Under the pieces are notes generated by a model. That model was not told the DNA's origin, did no database searches, and was given only the letters and a program-made list of their open reading frames with translations. 64,000 nt of DNA from Verrucomicrobiia bacterium (lineage in GTDB: Bacteria; Verrucomicrobiota; Verrucomicrobiia; Limisphaerales; JADLHS01): positions 1,382,375 through 1,446,374 of the forward strand of contig JAMLJH010000002.1 of assembly GCA_023953615.1 (NCBI GenBank), read 5' to 3'. Positions 47,063 through 55,563 of the stretch are shown here, piece by piece (positions within the stretch are counted from its first letter, which is position 1; each line of letters begins with the position of its first letter). Both the position numbers and the translations under genes were made by a program.

Positions 47063-47222
47063 CCTGGACGCTGTGAAGTTTAGGTTGAATGGTTCGTTGG
47101 TTTGAGTTGAAATGGCCAAGAAGCAATCGCGTATGGAGTTATTGAACCAATACACCAGCCGCACCGTGCCGGGCTTTGTGAACGTGCTGGGCACGGCCAC
47201 GGTGAGCCTGTGGAGCCGGGAC
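47063..47222 (+). repeat. RHS cassette 5' repeat, copy 3
   Basis: From CCTGGACGCT through the shared ATG (47112) and VPGFVNVLGTATVSLWSRD. It lacks 12 bases (one TNTA-type segment) present in the other copies and diverges after TGGAGCCGGGAC. Confidence 0.78.
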
Positions 47223-47468
47223 ATGTACAACATCGGGCAGCGCATGGCCCAAGGCGGGGCTACCGACATTTGCTCGTTCATCAACTCCATTCCAGCTCGA
47301 AAACTTTCCACCTGCAAGCCAAGCCCCGTGACGTACGATTTCGCGACCGATCCGTTGCGGTCTCCGTTCGCTAGGCCGGATTTTCCAGTCAGACTGGAAC
47401 TGTTGCACTTGTGTCTTGCTCAAGACAAGCACCGTAACCGCAAACCCGTAATTAGGAGTGCATCCCTT
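47112..47468 (+). pseudogene. RHS tip remnant of cassette 3
   Basis: The frame opens at the repeat ATG with MAKKQSRMELLNQYTSRTVP and leaves the RHS sequence after LWSRD. It continues with unrecognised residues (NIGQRMAQGGATDICSFIN, ARKLSTCKPSPVTYD) and reads straight through into the next gene without a stop. No RHS core or catalytic motif is present, so this looks like the stump of a tip. Confidence 0.5.
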
Positions 47469-47921
47469 ATGAGAGCAATTGTTTGCGCTGCAATGTTCCT
47501 GAGTGTGGCCGCGTTCGCTGTTTCTGCTGAAGTTTTCATGCAAAGCACCTTCACTGTCGCGGGCACAAACTATGTGTCCACCGTTTCGGATGCGGACCTC
47601 AAAAAGTCTCCGGCTTGGCTTGAGGCGGATGAACATCCTGCATTATCACCTCGACGTGCAATGCAGGCGGCTCAAGCTGCCGTCACAAACTTGTTCAAAG
47701 GCGTCACCACGATTGTCGATTCCGTTTCCCTGCACCCGGTTGGCAGGGAGAACAAATGGGTTTATCAGGTTCAGTTCACAACGATTCCTCCAGGCGGCTT
47801 GGACGGCGACTCTACACCGATAAAATTGTTTGTCCTCATGAGCGGTGAAGTCGTTCTGCCAAAACCAGAGATGGCCAAGCGGACTGCTGGACGTGTTAAT
47901 TCGCCTGCCAAGAATCGTTGA
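47469..47921 (+). CDS. Secreted protein of cassette 3, candidate immunity protein
   Basis: 150 residues from an ATG with AGGAG ten bases upstream (47454-47458). A clear cleavable signal peptide (MRAIVCAAMFLSVAAFAVSA) precedes a small domain of unknown family (FTVAGTNYVSTVSDADLKKS, VYQVQFTTIPPGG, KLFVLMSGEVVLPKPE). The TTIPPGG... LFVLMSGEVV pattern is like small secreted beta proteins. It occupies the same cassette position as the genes at 44154 and 46506. A divergent 3' repeat follows the stop. Confidence 0.65.
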   Translation: MRAIVCAAMFLSVAAFAVSAEVFMQSTFTVAGTNYVSTVSDADLKKSPAWLEADEHPALSPRRAMQAAQAAVTNLFKGVTTIVDSVSLHPVGRENKWVYQVQFTTIPPGGLDGDSTPIKLFVLMSGEVVLPKPEMAKRTAGRVNSPAKNR

Positions 47922-47950
47922 AACCCGCCCGGTGTCCCGCACAAATGGAG
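47922..47950 (+). repeat. RHS cassette 3' repeat, copy 3 (diverged)
   Basis: AACCCGCCCGGTGTCCCGCA directly after the stop codon, matching the other 3' copies at about two thirds of positions. It marks the right end of the array. Confidence 0.5.
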
Positions 47951-48037
47951 CGAGCGATCCCTCGCGCGTTGCCGCCCGCCTGAATCGCGCGTCGCCCCGC
48001 GCCAGTTGCGGATTTTGATTCAATCCGACGACTTGGG

Positions 48038-49225
48038 TTATTTCTTCACGAAGAGCGCGAGCGAGGCGGTGTAGCCGTGAAGGAAATTGGTCGGCCCGAC
48101 GGGGCCGATCTCGCCGTTGCAGAAAAAGCCCGCCAGGCCGATGTCGCCAAATTCTTTTTGCGCCAGGCGCGCGTCGTGACCGGAGGTGCCGAATAGATGT
48201 TTGCCGCGGCCATTGCAGCAACACAGGCAGCCGCCATAGACCGTCGCGCCATTCAAGTCCGCGCGCGTTTGAGCCAGCAGTTCGCTGAGATCCTCGGTTG
48301 CCGCCGCCGCATCGCGCCGCTGAAACTGCATCGTCTGCCCCGCTCGCGGCAGGGCGCCCACGGCCAGGATGCCGGTCTGGGGATCGCCTCCCAGCAGATT
48401 CCGCACAAGGAAATCACCCCGTTGAAAATTTTCCCGATACTCATTCATCACCAGTCCAATGAAGAGGTTGCCGCGCACTTTTTTTTGCTCTTCCACCGGC
48501 ATCTCGCTCACGGTGTCGGACAAAACTTCGTAAGCGGGACGGTTGCCGATGCGATGGATGAGATTTTGTTCCACGCGGGTCAGCGTCCAGGTGTCGCCGA
48601 TGGGCGTGCAACCTTGAGAAATGACGCCGGCCAGCCTCACGTCGCCACCCACGGAAATCGCCACGCCGCCTTCCTCGTACACCGCGCCGTTCAAATACAC
48701 CTGCGTGGTTTGATCCGCGAAAATGCCGCTGGCCAGTCCGCCATAAACGGGACGGCGCGGATAGTTTTCGTTCCAGGAGCGCAACCACGCTTCGGCATCG
48801 AGATGAAACGGATCAATAAAGGCCAGCCAACCGTTGGTTTGATGCGGCGCCACTTGGGTGTGTTCGGGCCAGAAGCTCGAACCAGCCGCCAGTTCGATCT
48901 GGGTCTGGTCGAAGTACGTGCCGGTAAGTTTTGCGCCGGGCAACGCGTAGAGCGCCAACACCAATCCGGCGTGATCCTCGAACTCTTCGCCGCTGGATAC
49001 CAACGACGTGCTGGAACAGCCGGCGAGCAACGGGATGCGCGCGTGAACGCGCAAAATTTCCAGGACTTCCGCCGCATACGGAAAGAAGCGCGGCGTCATG
49101 AACACAAGTCCCAGCGAAACTTGCGGGGCCGTTAATTGGGTCCGCAGATTCTCGGCCCAACGTTGCAGGCCCGCTTCATCAAAATCGGCGGGCCAATGGG
49201 CGCTCACTGAGTACTCGTTGCTCAC
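48038..49225 (-). CDS. FIST domain signal-sensing protein
   Basis: 395 residues from a GTG that overlaps the glycerate kinase stop (GTGA). FIST_N features: LGLVFMTPRFFPYAAEVLEIL, PLLAGCSSTSLVSSGEEFED. FIST_C features: GNLFIGLVMNEYRENFQRGDFLVRNLLGGDP, GALPRAGQTMQFQRRD, NGATVYGGCLCCCNGRG and FGDIGLAGFFCNGEIGPVG. FIST domains bind small ligands such as amino acids and usually sit in signalling proteins; here it is free-standing. It ends the eight-gene gsp operon, an unexpected position. Confidence 0.9.
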   Translation of the reverse strand: MSNEYSVSAHWPADFDEAGLQRWAENLRTQLTAPQVSLGLVFMTPRFFPYAAEVLEILRVHARIPLLAGCSSTSLVSSGEEFEDHAGLVLALYALPGAKLTGTYFDQTQIELAAGSSFWPEHTQVAPHQTNGWLAFIDPFHLDAEAWLRSWNENYPRRPVYGGLASGIFADQTTQVYLNGAVYEEGGVAISVGGDVRLAGVISQGCTPIGDTWTLTRVEQNLIHRIGNRPAYEVLSDTVSEMPVEEQKKVRGNLFIGLVMNEYRENFQRGDFLVRNLLGGDPQTGILAVGALPRAGQTMQFQRRDAAAATEDLSELLAQTRADLNGATVYGGCLCCCNGRGKHLFGTSGHDARLAQKEFGDIGLAGFFCNGEIGPVGPTNFLHGYTASLALFVKK

Positions 49226-50385
49226 GAAGTCATTCTAGCAGTTCGGGCTGACTTGCCAACTTTCCATTGTGGATTCACGGCCTCCCAACTGGCGGCGGTT
49301 CGGGCGGACAGTCGGGTGAGCCAATGCGCGGCGCGACGTTGGGCGGCGGCGGCAGGGGTCAGTTCCACCAGAGCGTGAGTCCGGGTGAACAACTTCCCGA
49401 GCGCTCGCGAATCGTGAAGGACGCCCGCCAAACCAATCACCGGCAGGTTTTTCCGTCGCGCCAGTAACGCGACCTGGCCCGCTCCCTTGCCCATCAGTGT
49501 GGAGCGATCCATCGCGCCTTCGGCGGTAATCACCAGATCCGCTTTCAGCAGTTTCCGCAGCAAACCAGTTTCACGCGCCAGCAGATCGAAACCGGGAACG
49601 AGTTGCGCGCGGGCAAAAGTGGCCAACCCGAATCCCAATCCGCCGGCGGCGCCCGCGCCCGGTTGCGCGGCAAAATCCGAGGCGAACTGCCGCGTCATAA
49701 CTTGAGCCAAGCGGCGTAAAGCGCGTTCCGCAGGGGCAAAGTCTTTCGTGAGCAGACCTTTTTGCGGGCCGTAGATGCGCGTGGCACCGTGGCGACCAAG
49801 CAACGGATTATTGACATCCACCGCGACGATAAGTTGCCCGTGGGTTCTGCCGCCAGATGGTGGTTGAACGGTCTTTAATCCGATCAATTTCGGCCACGAC
49901 TGAATTTCAACCTTCGCAGGGTCGAAGAATTTCCAACCCAAGGCGCGGGCCAGACCAAATCCACCGTCGTTGGTGGCGCTGCCGCCGATGCCCAGAATGA
50001 TCTGGCGCGCTCCGTGTTGTTGAGCGGTTTGGATGGCAGCGCCGAGACCGTAAGTATCCAATTGAAACGGGTGAAACTGTTGCGACGGCAGCATGGCCAG
50101 TCCGATGATGTTGGCGGATTCGATGATCGCCGTGCGGGTTTGCGACTGCCACCACCAGGTGGCGGTGACGCGTTGATGCGCGGCATTCAGCGTGCTCAAG
50201 CGGCGCGGCTTCGCGTGCAACGCGGCACTCATCACGGCGCCGAATCCGTCTCCGCCATCGCTGATGGGGTGCAACGTGAGTTGATCTTGCGGGCGGATTT
50301 TTTGCCAGCCCCTGGCGATGGCGTGGGCCGCGGCGGCGGCGGTGAGTGTGCCTTTGAATTTATCCGGAGCAATGAGAACGCGCAT
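49222..50385 (-). CDS. glxK: Glycerate 2-kinase (GlxK/GarK family)
   Basis: 387 residues starting at the ATG at 50385 (MRVLIAPDKFKGTLTA), the invariant opening of this family; the frame reads further back antiphase through the recombinase gene, which is rejected. Other motifs: HPISDGGDGFG, ILGIGGSATNDGGFGLARALGW, VAVDVNNPLLGRHGA, PGAGAAGGLGFG and TAEGAMDRSTLMGKG. It phosphorylates glycerate to 2-phosphoglycerate in glyoxylate or glycerate use. It is packed between the xerD-like and FIST genes, with a four-base overlap to the latter. Confidence 0.93.
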   Translation of the reverse strand: MRVLIAPDKFKGTLTAAAAAHAIARGWQKIRPQDQLTLHPISDGGDGFGAVMSAALHAKPRRLSTLNAAHQRVTATWWWQSQTRTAIIESANIIGLAMLPSQQFHPFQLDTYGLGAAIQTAQQHGARQIILGIGGSATNDGGFGLARALGWKFFDPAKVEIQSWPKLIGLKTVQPPSGGRTHGQLIVAVDVNNPLLGRHGATRIYGPQKGLLTKDFAPAERALRRLAQVMTRQFASDFAAQPGAGAAGGLGFGLATFARAQLVPGFDLLARETGLLRKLLKADLVITAEGAMDRSTLMGKGAGQVALLARRKNLPVIGLAGVLHDSRALGKLFTRTHALVELTPAAAAQRRAAHWLTRLSARTAASWEAVNPQWKVGKSARTARMTS

Positions 50386-50402
50386 GATGGACGAGGACGG
50401 GT

Positions 50403-51323
50403 TTACTGGCGGGGGTGGAATTTCCGATGAATATCGCGCAGCCGGTTGCTGGTGACGTGGGTGTAAACTTCCGTGGTGCTGATGTTGGCGTGACCGAGCA
50501 ATTCCTGGATCACGCGCAGATCGGCGCCGTGTTCCAGCAAGTGCGTGGCGAAACTGTGTCGCAACATGTGCGGCGTGATATTGCGAGCGATGCCGGCGCG
50601 TCGGACGCGGGCTTTGATGCGTTGCCACATGGTGATGGGCGCAAAGGCGGAACCGCGATTGGTGAGAAACACGTTCGCGGATGAACGCGGACGCACCAGT
50701 TGGGGCCGACCGGCCTCGAGGTAGCGCGTCAACGCGGCAACCGCCTTCGTGCCGATGGGGACGACCCGCTCCTTGTTGCCCTTGCCGATGACGTGAATGA
50801 AACCCGCTTCCAGGTGTAATTGTTCCAGGCGCAGTGCGCACAATTCGGCGCGGCGCAAACCGGAAGCGTAGGCCAGCTCCATGATGGCCGCATCGCATAA
50901 ACTGCGCGGCGTGACCGTTGGTTCGGGTTGCAGGAGCGCTTCGATTTCGGCGTTGGACAGGGATTTGGGCAAACGCTTCCAACGGCGGGGCAGCGACAGG
51001 TGTTCGGCGATATTGCGCGGCAGCAATTTTTCCTCCTCGGCGTACCGATAAAACGCGCGCAACGCGGCGATTTCCAGATACACGCTTTCGCTGCTGAGCC
51101 GGCGCGCGGAGTCCTCAGCTTCATGCGCCAGGGGGCGTTCGCGTTCTTGTTGCAGGTAACGCGTGAAATGTTTCAGCTCAATCTGCTTCCAGTCGGTAAG
51201 CCCTTGTTGTTCCGCCCAGGCCGCGAAGTGGCGCAGCATCCCGGCGTAGGTGCGTTGGGTGTGCAAAGCCTGGCCGCGCTCGTGCCGCAGGTACTGCAGG
51301 AAATCCTCAATTAACGCCTGCAT
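50403..51323 (-). CDS. xerD: Tyrosine recombinase XerC/XerD family
   Basis: 306 residues, a normal Xer size. The N-terminal SAM-like domain (FLQYLRHERGQALHTQRTYAG) precedes the catalytic domain with Arg157 (SGLRRAELCALR), Lys184 (GKGNKERVVPIG), His252-x-x-Arg255 (PHMLRHSFATHLLEHGADLR), His278 (LLGHANISTTEVY) and Tyr287. Conservation fits a chromosome-dimer resolvase rather than a phage integrase. It overlaps the gspK end by 17 bases, so it belongs to the gsp operon transcript. XerC versus XerD cannot be decided here. Confidence 0.9.
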   Translation of the reverse strand: MQALIEDFLQYLRHERGQALHTQRTYAGMLRHFAAWAEQQGLTDWKQIELKHFTRYLQQERERPLAHEAEDSARRLSSESVYLEIAALRAFYRYAEEEKLLPRNIAEHLSLPRRWKRLPKSLSNAEIEALLQPEPTVTPRSLCDAAIMELAYASGLRRAELCALRLEQLHLEAGFIHVIGKGNKERVVPIGTKAVAALTRYLEAGRPQLVRPRSSANVFLTNRGSAFAPITMWQRIKARVRRAGIARNITPHMLRHSFATHLLEHGADLRVIQELLGHANISTTEVYTHVTSNRLRDIHRKFHPRQ

Positions 51324-52392
51324 GGGCCACCGGTTTGTTCAGCTTCCAGTAGAACATCAGCACCTGGACGTCACGCGGACTGTTCCGGCGCAGCACCGCG
51401 TAATACTGCCGGTGGATGCCATCAATCTCGGCGTCAATTTCCACCTGGAAGGTGAGGCTGCGAACCGTGAAACGATTTTGAATCATGCCGACCACCATTT
51501 GATTCAAACCAGCGCAAAGCAACCCTTCGCCGGGATTGCGAAACGGCGTGGGGAAACCGAGGTCCTGACCGGAACGACACCAGATGATTTGTTGCGCCAC
51601 GTTTTCGTCTATGAACGGCACCAGTTGCAACACTTCGGCGGAGGCAGTGTTGATGTTGATCAGGCCGGAGGAAAGCGGCGTGAACAATTGACGCAAGGTC
51701 GCGCGTTGCACGGGAGGCGCGGCAAAGCCGACTTGATCGCGAAACTCGGGCGGCGGCGGTGGCGGGGCGGATTCCAATCCATACATCTCGGGCGTGATGC
51801 CGCGGATCAACAGCAACTCGGAGAGGTCGTCAATCCAGCCATCCTTGGCGCGATACGGCGGGACGAGACTTTCGTAATAATCCGATTCCGTGCCGTTAAC
51901 GTGCGGATTTTGGTCGGGATCAATCCAGTCCTGAATGGCGGCGACGGTCGCCCCCGCATCACCATCATCCACACCGATCAGGCGCATCGCTTGTTCAAGC
52001 AAGGCCGGATCGGCGGTGTTGATGTTGGCGTAGCGTTCGAGGTCAATCATCTTCCACGTAAACCGCCCGTAACCCAGGTCCACGGTGCGTTGCACAAAGT
52101 CCAACACGCTGTTGGAACAGGCGCTCATGGTGCCGCCCGCCCAGATCTGGGTTTCCGCGTCGAACGGTTCTTCGGGACAATTGGCGCTCGCCACCAGCAC
52201 CGCTTTGCAATAATCCACCGCCGATTGCGCCAGCGGATAAAAATCCGCCTCGGCTTTGGCATTACGCGCCAACCGCGTTTCGACCTTCATCGAATACGCG
52301 AATCCCGCCGCCAAAATCGAAAGCACCGTGATGCAGATCATCACGATGATCAGCGCGATTCCCGCTTGTCGGTGGTGCAGAGATGGCTTCAC
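51307..52392 (-). CDS. gspK: Type II secretion minor pseudopilin GspK-like
   Basis: 361 residues from a GTG. The N-terminus (HHRQAGIALIIVMICITVLS) is a prepilin-type leader and hydrophobic helix lacking the usual Glu5, as in GspK. The large periplasmic domain includes two helix-hairpin-helix-like stretches typical of GspK (INTADPALLEQAMRLIG, INTASAEVLQLVPFIDEN). GspK caps the pseudopilus tip. It follows gspJ by three bases. Confidence 0.88.
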   Translation of the reverse strand: MKPSLHHRQAGIALIIVMICITVLSILAAGFAYSMKVETRLARNAKAEADFYPLAQSAVDYCKAVLVASANCPEEPFDAETQIWAGGTMSACSNSVLDFVQRTVDLGYGRFTWKMIDLERYANINTADPALLEQAMRLIGVDDGDAGATVAAIQDWIDPDQNPHVNGTESDYYESLVPPYRAKDGWIDDLSELLLIRGITPEMYGLESAPPPPPPEFRDQVGFAAPPVQRATLRQLFTPLSSGLININTASAEVLQLVPFIDENVAQQIIWCRSGQDLGFPTPFRNPGEGLLCAGLNQMVVGMIQNRFTVRSLTFQVEIDAEIDGIHRQYYAVLRRNSPRDVQVLMFYWKLNKPVAHAGVN

Positions 52393-52395
52393 GTT

Positions 52396-53217
52396 TTACT
52401 GACCGATTAATGGCCCCGATGGGTTTGGCACCAATGGTTGGCCGGATTGACCGGGCTGCCCCTGACCGGGCGTTCCATTCGGCGGAGTAACCTGCCCGCC
52501 TCCCATTGGCGGACGATTGCCGGCCTGAGCGGCGGTGGGCACCATGGACGAGGGTAGCGCGGCAAGGTCCACCAGGACCTCTTTGACGCCGGGTTGATTG
52601 GGGTGGTTCGGACTGCGTCGCTCGAATTCGAGCGAAATCTTGATCATGCGCGGCAGCTCGTTGGTGCGAACCCATTCATCCACCCAATCCTGCTGGCGCA
52701 AATCGTAAAATTCCAAGGCCATCTTGTTGACGTCCTGGGCCAGGATAAACGGGAACTCTTCCTCGTCGGAATCCATATCCTTGAGCAAGGGCGTCTGGCG
52801 TAAAACCAGGTGCCGGCGGGAATCCCGCCCCGACTCCACGGAAAACGTGACGCGCCGCACGTCGAAGCCTTCAAACGCCACCCGGCTGCTGCGGGGAAAC
52901 ATCTCCGGCAGACGCGAGACAAAGCTCAGGAAGCCGTTGTCCGAGTTATCCGCCACAAACGCGTAATTGCGCTGATCCGCCTGGAACGACATCACTCCGT
53001 TCAACGCCTCCTTGAGGGTGCGCATGGCCATGCGCTCGCGTTGAATCTGGATGGCGGCATCCTGACCGGTCTTGGCTGATTTGATGATCAACGTCCAGGT
53101 GGCGTAAATGGCCAGGATAACCATGCCGAAAATCGCAAAGGCCACGAGAATTTCGATCAGCGTGAACGCGGCGCAACGGCGCGCACGCGGACGAAAATGA
53201 GGGCGATGGATTCTCAC
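52396..53217 (-). CDS. gspJ: Type II secretion minor pseudopilin GspJ-like
   Basis: 273 residues. I start at the GTG at 53217, whose GTGA overlaps the gspI stop; the longer frame runs into gspI. The prepilin peptidase site is CAAFTLIEILVAFAIFGMVI, with a short basic leader. The pilin-like domain continues (RERMAMRTLKEALNGVMSF, QTPLLKDMDSDEEEFPFILA), and the last 50 residues are Pro/Gly/Gln-rich (GGGQVTPPNGTPGQGQPGQ). The unstructured tail is unusual for GspJ. Confidence 0.85.
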   Translation of the reverse strand: MRIHRPHFRPRARRCAAFTLIEILVAFAIFGMVILAIYATWTLIIKSAKTGQDAAIQIQRERMAMRTLKEALNGVMSFQADQRNYAFVADNSDNGFLSFVSRLPEMFPRSSRVAFEGFDVRRVTFSVESGRDSRRHLVLRQTPLLKDMDSDEEEFPFILAQDVNKMALEFYDLRQQDWVDEWVRTNELPRMIKISLEFERRSPNHPNQPGVKEVLVDLAALPSSMVPTAAQAGNRPPMGGGQVTPPNGTPGQGQPGQSGQPLVPNPSGPLIGQ

Positions 53218-53675
53218 GGACGAAAACCTCCTGCGCCCACGCTGGTGCGGCTTTGCGTGTTTGGATCCCAATAAAATGTCGTCACCTCGGATTCCACCTG
53301 ATGCGTGCGCCGGTTGAAAACGCGGTAGGTGACATCCCAAAGGCCGTTGGTCATGTTCGGGTCCGGCTCGGTTAGAATGGAATACTCGTAATCCGGATAT
53401 TCCCGGCCCAGATCATCGGAGATATCGCTCAGGCTGCCGGAGAATTCGCCCTCGGTCACGCGATTGGTCATGGACGTGTACCAGGCGTGAATCAAGGCGA
53501 CCCCCGGAGTTTTCTTGGTTTGAAAAGCGCGCGCGTTTTGCAACAACTGCGTGGTTAAGCCAAGAATCGCAAACGTACACATGAAGAAAATCGCCAGCGC
53601 GATCATTACTTCCAGCAGCGAAAACGCGCGTTCGCGCCGTCGGCGTTGGGTGGGTATCAGTCGCCTGGAGTTCAT
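53214..53675 (-). CDS. gspI: Type II secretion minor pseudopilin GspI-like
   Basis: 153 residues with the prepilin motif RAFSLLEVMIALAIFFMCTF after a basic leader (RRRRER). The C-terminal half (DYEYSILTEPDPN, GLWDVTYRVFNRRTH) has the small globular pseudopilin pattern, slightly longer than E. coli GspI. It overlaps gspH upstream (ATGA at 53672-53675) and gspJ downstream (GTGA). Confidence 0.83.
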   Translation of the reverse strand: MNSRRLIPTQRRRRERAFSLLEVMIALAIFFMCTFAILGLTTQLLQNARAFQTKKTPGVALIHAWYTSMTNRVTEGEFSGSLSDISDDLGREYPDYEYSILTEPDPNMTNGLWDVTYRVFNRRTHQVESEVTTFYWDPNTQSRTSVGAGGFRP

Positions 53676-54232
53676 CGCAAATCCCCCTGGAATAGAACTC
53701 CCGTGGTTGGTTCCAAATTCAGCTTCCGAAACTCCTGGTTGGAGCGGAAGACCACCGTCATTTCATCACAGGTGCCGTTCGGATAAAAGCGCACGCGCGT
53801 CCACTCGGAGTCCTTGTACTCGGACAAATTGACATCGAGCATTTCCAGGGTGATGTCAGCGGGGATGATGCCGGTGGTACCCGTGCCGGGCGCGGTTTCC
53901 GGCGCGACGGGCGCGGCTCCGCTCAAACTCTCCGGGCTGGCGGTGGTGGTGCCGCCGCTGATTCCGTAACGACGCAACGGCGGATAGAACACCACGCTGA
54001 CTTCCTTGCCGGAGAAAATCGCCTGCGCGCGGGCATTGGCACACACTTCCTTCAAATCGCTAACCGCGCGGCGCATGCCTTCCTTTTTGGCCAGTTGATA
54101 AATGCTCGGAACCGCGGTGGCGGCGATGAGTGCCATCAAGCCCACCACGAGCATGATTTCAATCAGGGTAAAAGCGCGACGGCGCGGCGAACGAGCCGGG
54201 AAGCGGTGCGGTTGGACGCGCGGCAGCTTCAT
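53672..54232 (-). CDS. gspH: Type II secretion pseudopilin GspH-like
   Basis: 186 residues from the ATG at 54232 (MKLPRVQPHRFPARSPRRRA), overlapping the gspF stop by ATGA. Prepilin site RRAFTLIEIMLVVGLMALIA. The globular part includes AVSDLKEVCANARAQAIFSG and VSVVFYPPLRRYGI, a Gly/Thr/Pro-rich loop (GTGTTGIIPA) and a final VVFRSNQEFRKLNL. The hypothetical longer frame upstream lies in gspF and is not real. Confidence 0.87.
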   Translation of the reverse strand: MKLPRVQPHRFPARSPRRRAFTLIEIMLVVGLMALIAATAVPSIYQLAKKEGMRRAVSDLKEVCANARAQAIFSGKEVSVVFYPPLRRYGISGGTTTASPESLSGAAPVAPETAPGTGTTGIIPADITLEMLDVNLSEYKDSEWTRVRFYPNGTCDEMTVVFRSNQEFRKLNLEPTTGVLFQGDLR

Positions 54233-55515
54233 CGTCCTCCCATTGCGCCTCCGACGTTGGAGATCATGGAGAACATGGCCGACAACACTCCGAGCAGCAG
54301 AAAACCGACGCCGCCCGCCATGACGACGATCAGCACCGGCTCGATCATGTTGGTCATCACGCGCAACGCCGTGTTCAGTTCGTTTTCGTAAGTGTCCGCC
54401 ACGTTTTTCAACGCGCCGGGCACATCGCCGGTTTCCTCGCCGATGCGCACCAAATCCACCATGAGTTGCGGAAAAATTTTGCTGGCGGCAAGCGGTTGCG
54501 CGAGGGTTTTGCCGTCCGTGACCGCTTCCCGCGTTTTGGCGGTGGCTTCTTTGATCACGCGGTTGGGCAGCACTTGCTCGGTGATTTTCAACGCGGTCAA
54601 CACCGGCACGCCGTTTTCCAACAGGGTCGAGAGCGTCCGCGCGAACTGCCCGTAGAGATTCAGCCGCATCACCTTGCCGAACACGGGCACTTTCATCTTC
54701 CACGCGTCAATTTTGAATTTGCCCTCGGTCGTGGCCTTGAACCGACTGAACAACACCCAGAACAAAATGATCAACATCACCAGCAGCCACCAATAGCCGG
54801 TGAACAGATTGCTGATGCTGATGAGCAATTGGGTCATCATCGGCAGTTGCATTTCCATGTTGCCAAACAGGGTCATAAACTTCGGCAGCATGTAGGTCAT
54901 GAAGAAAATCACGATGCCGATGCCCACGACGGCGACAAACGCCGGATAGATCAACGCCGAGGTGAATTTGGATTGCACGGCGGCGAATTTTTCAAAGTGA
55001 TCCGCCATGCGCCGCAGCACAGTCACCAACGCGCCCGATTGTTCGCCCGCTTTCACCATGTTGATGTATAGATCGGTGAAGATCAGCGGCTGCTTCGCCA
55101 TGGCGTCGGATAAACTGCGCCCTTCCATCACTTCCTGGCGCAGGTCGCGACTGACTTCCTTGGGAATGCCCTTGGTCTCCAGGTGCATCATGCTGTTCAA
55201 CGCCGCCGTCAACGGCATGCCCGCTTGCAACAAATTGGCCAGTTGTTGGGTGAAAGTGGCAATCTCCTGCAGCTTGGGTTTGCGCTTGCGATGCAGAGCC
55301 GCTTGAAATGACGACGGCAGCAGACTGGAGAAACCCCGGCCGGCGCCGGCGGGCTTGACCGCTTTGACCGAGCTGCTTTTGGCCGCGTCCACAGTGACGG
55401 GGAACAAGCCCAGCCGATCAATCGCTCCCAACGCCGCCGCGCGATCCGCCACGTCCAGCGTCCCTTGCACCACTTCACCCGAACGGCGTCGCGCTTTGTA
55501 GGTAAATTGCGCCAT
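54229..55515 (-). CDS. gspF: Type II secretion inner-membrane platform protein GspF
   Basis: 428 residues. The first 60 residues carry the GspF N-terminal pattern (FTYKARRRSGEVVQGTLDV). Two GspF domains follow, each with the FTQQLANLLQAGMPLTAALN / FARTLSTLLENGVPVLTALK signature, and three membrane segments (YPAFVAVVGIGIVIFFMTYML; YWWLLVMLIILFWVLF; VLIVVMAGGVGFLLLGVLSAM). It anchors the assembly ATPase and pseudopilus. It is first in the gspF-H-I-J-K-xerD-glxK-FIST run. gspD, gspE and gspG are not in the window. Confidence 0.92.
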   Translation of the reverse strand: MAQFTYKARRRSGEVVQGTLDVADRAAALGAIDRLGLFPVTVDAAKSSSVKAVKPAGAGRGFSSLLPSSFQAALHRKRKPKLQEIATFTQQLANLLQAGMPLTAALNSMMHLETKGIPKEVSRDLRQEVMEGRSLSDAMAKQPLIFTDLYINMVKAGEQSGALVTVLRRMADHFEKFAAVQSKFTSALIYPAFVAVVGIGIVIFFMTYMLPKFMTLFGNMEMQLPMMTQLLISISNLFTGYWWLLVMLIILFWVLFSRFKATTEGKFKIDAWKMKVPVFGKVMRLNLYGQFARTLSTLLENGVPVLTALKITEQVLPNRVIKEATAKTREAVTDGKTLAQPLAASKIFPQLMVDLVRIGEETGDVPGALKNVADTYENELNTALRVMTNMIEPVLIVVMAGGVGFLLLGVLSAMFSMISNVGGAMGGR

Positions 55516-55563
55516 AAGTTATCGTGTTAAAACCACTGCTCCGCAAAAGTTGTCGTTTTTGAT

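Noticed and set aside
50386..50982. N-terminal extension of glycerate kinase
   Set aside because: It lies inside the recombinase gene in another phase; the conserved family start is the ATG at 50385.
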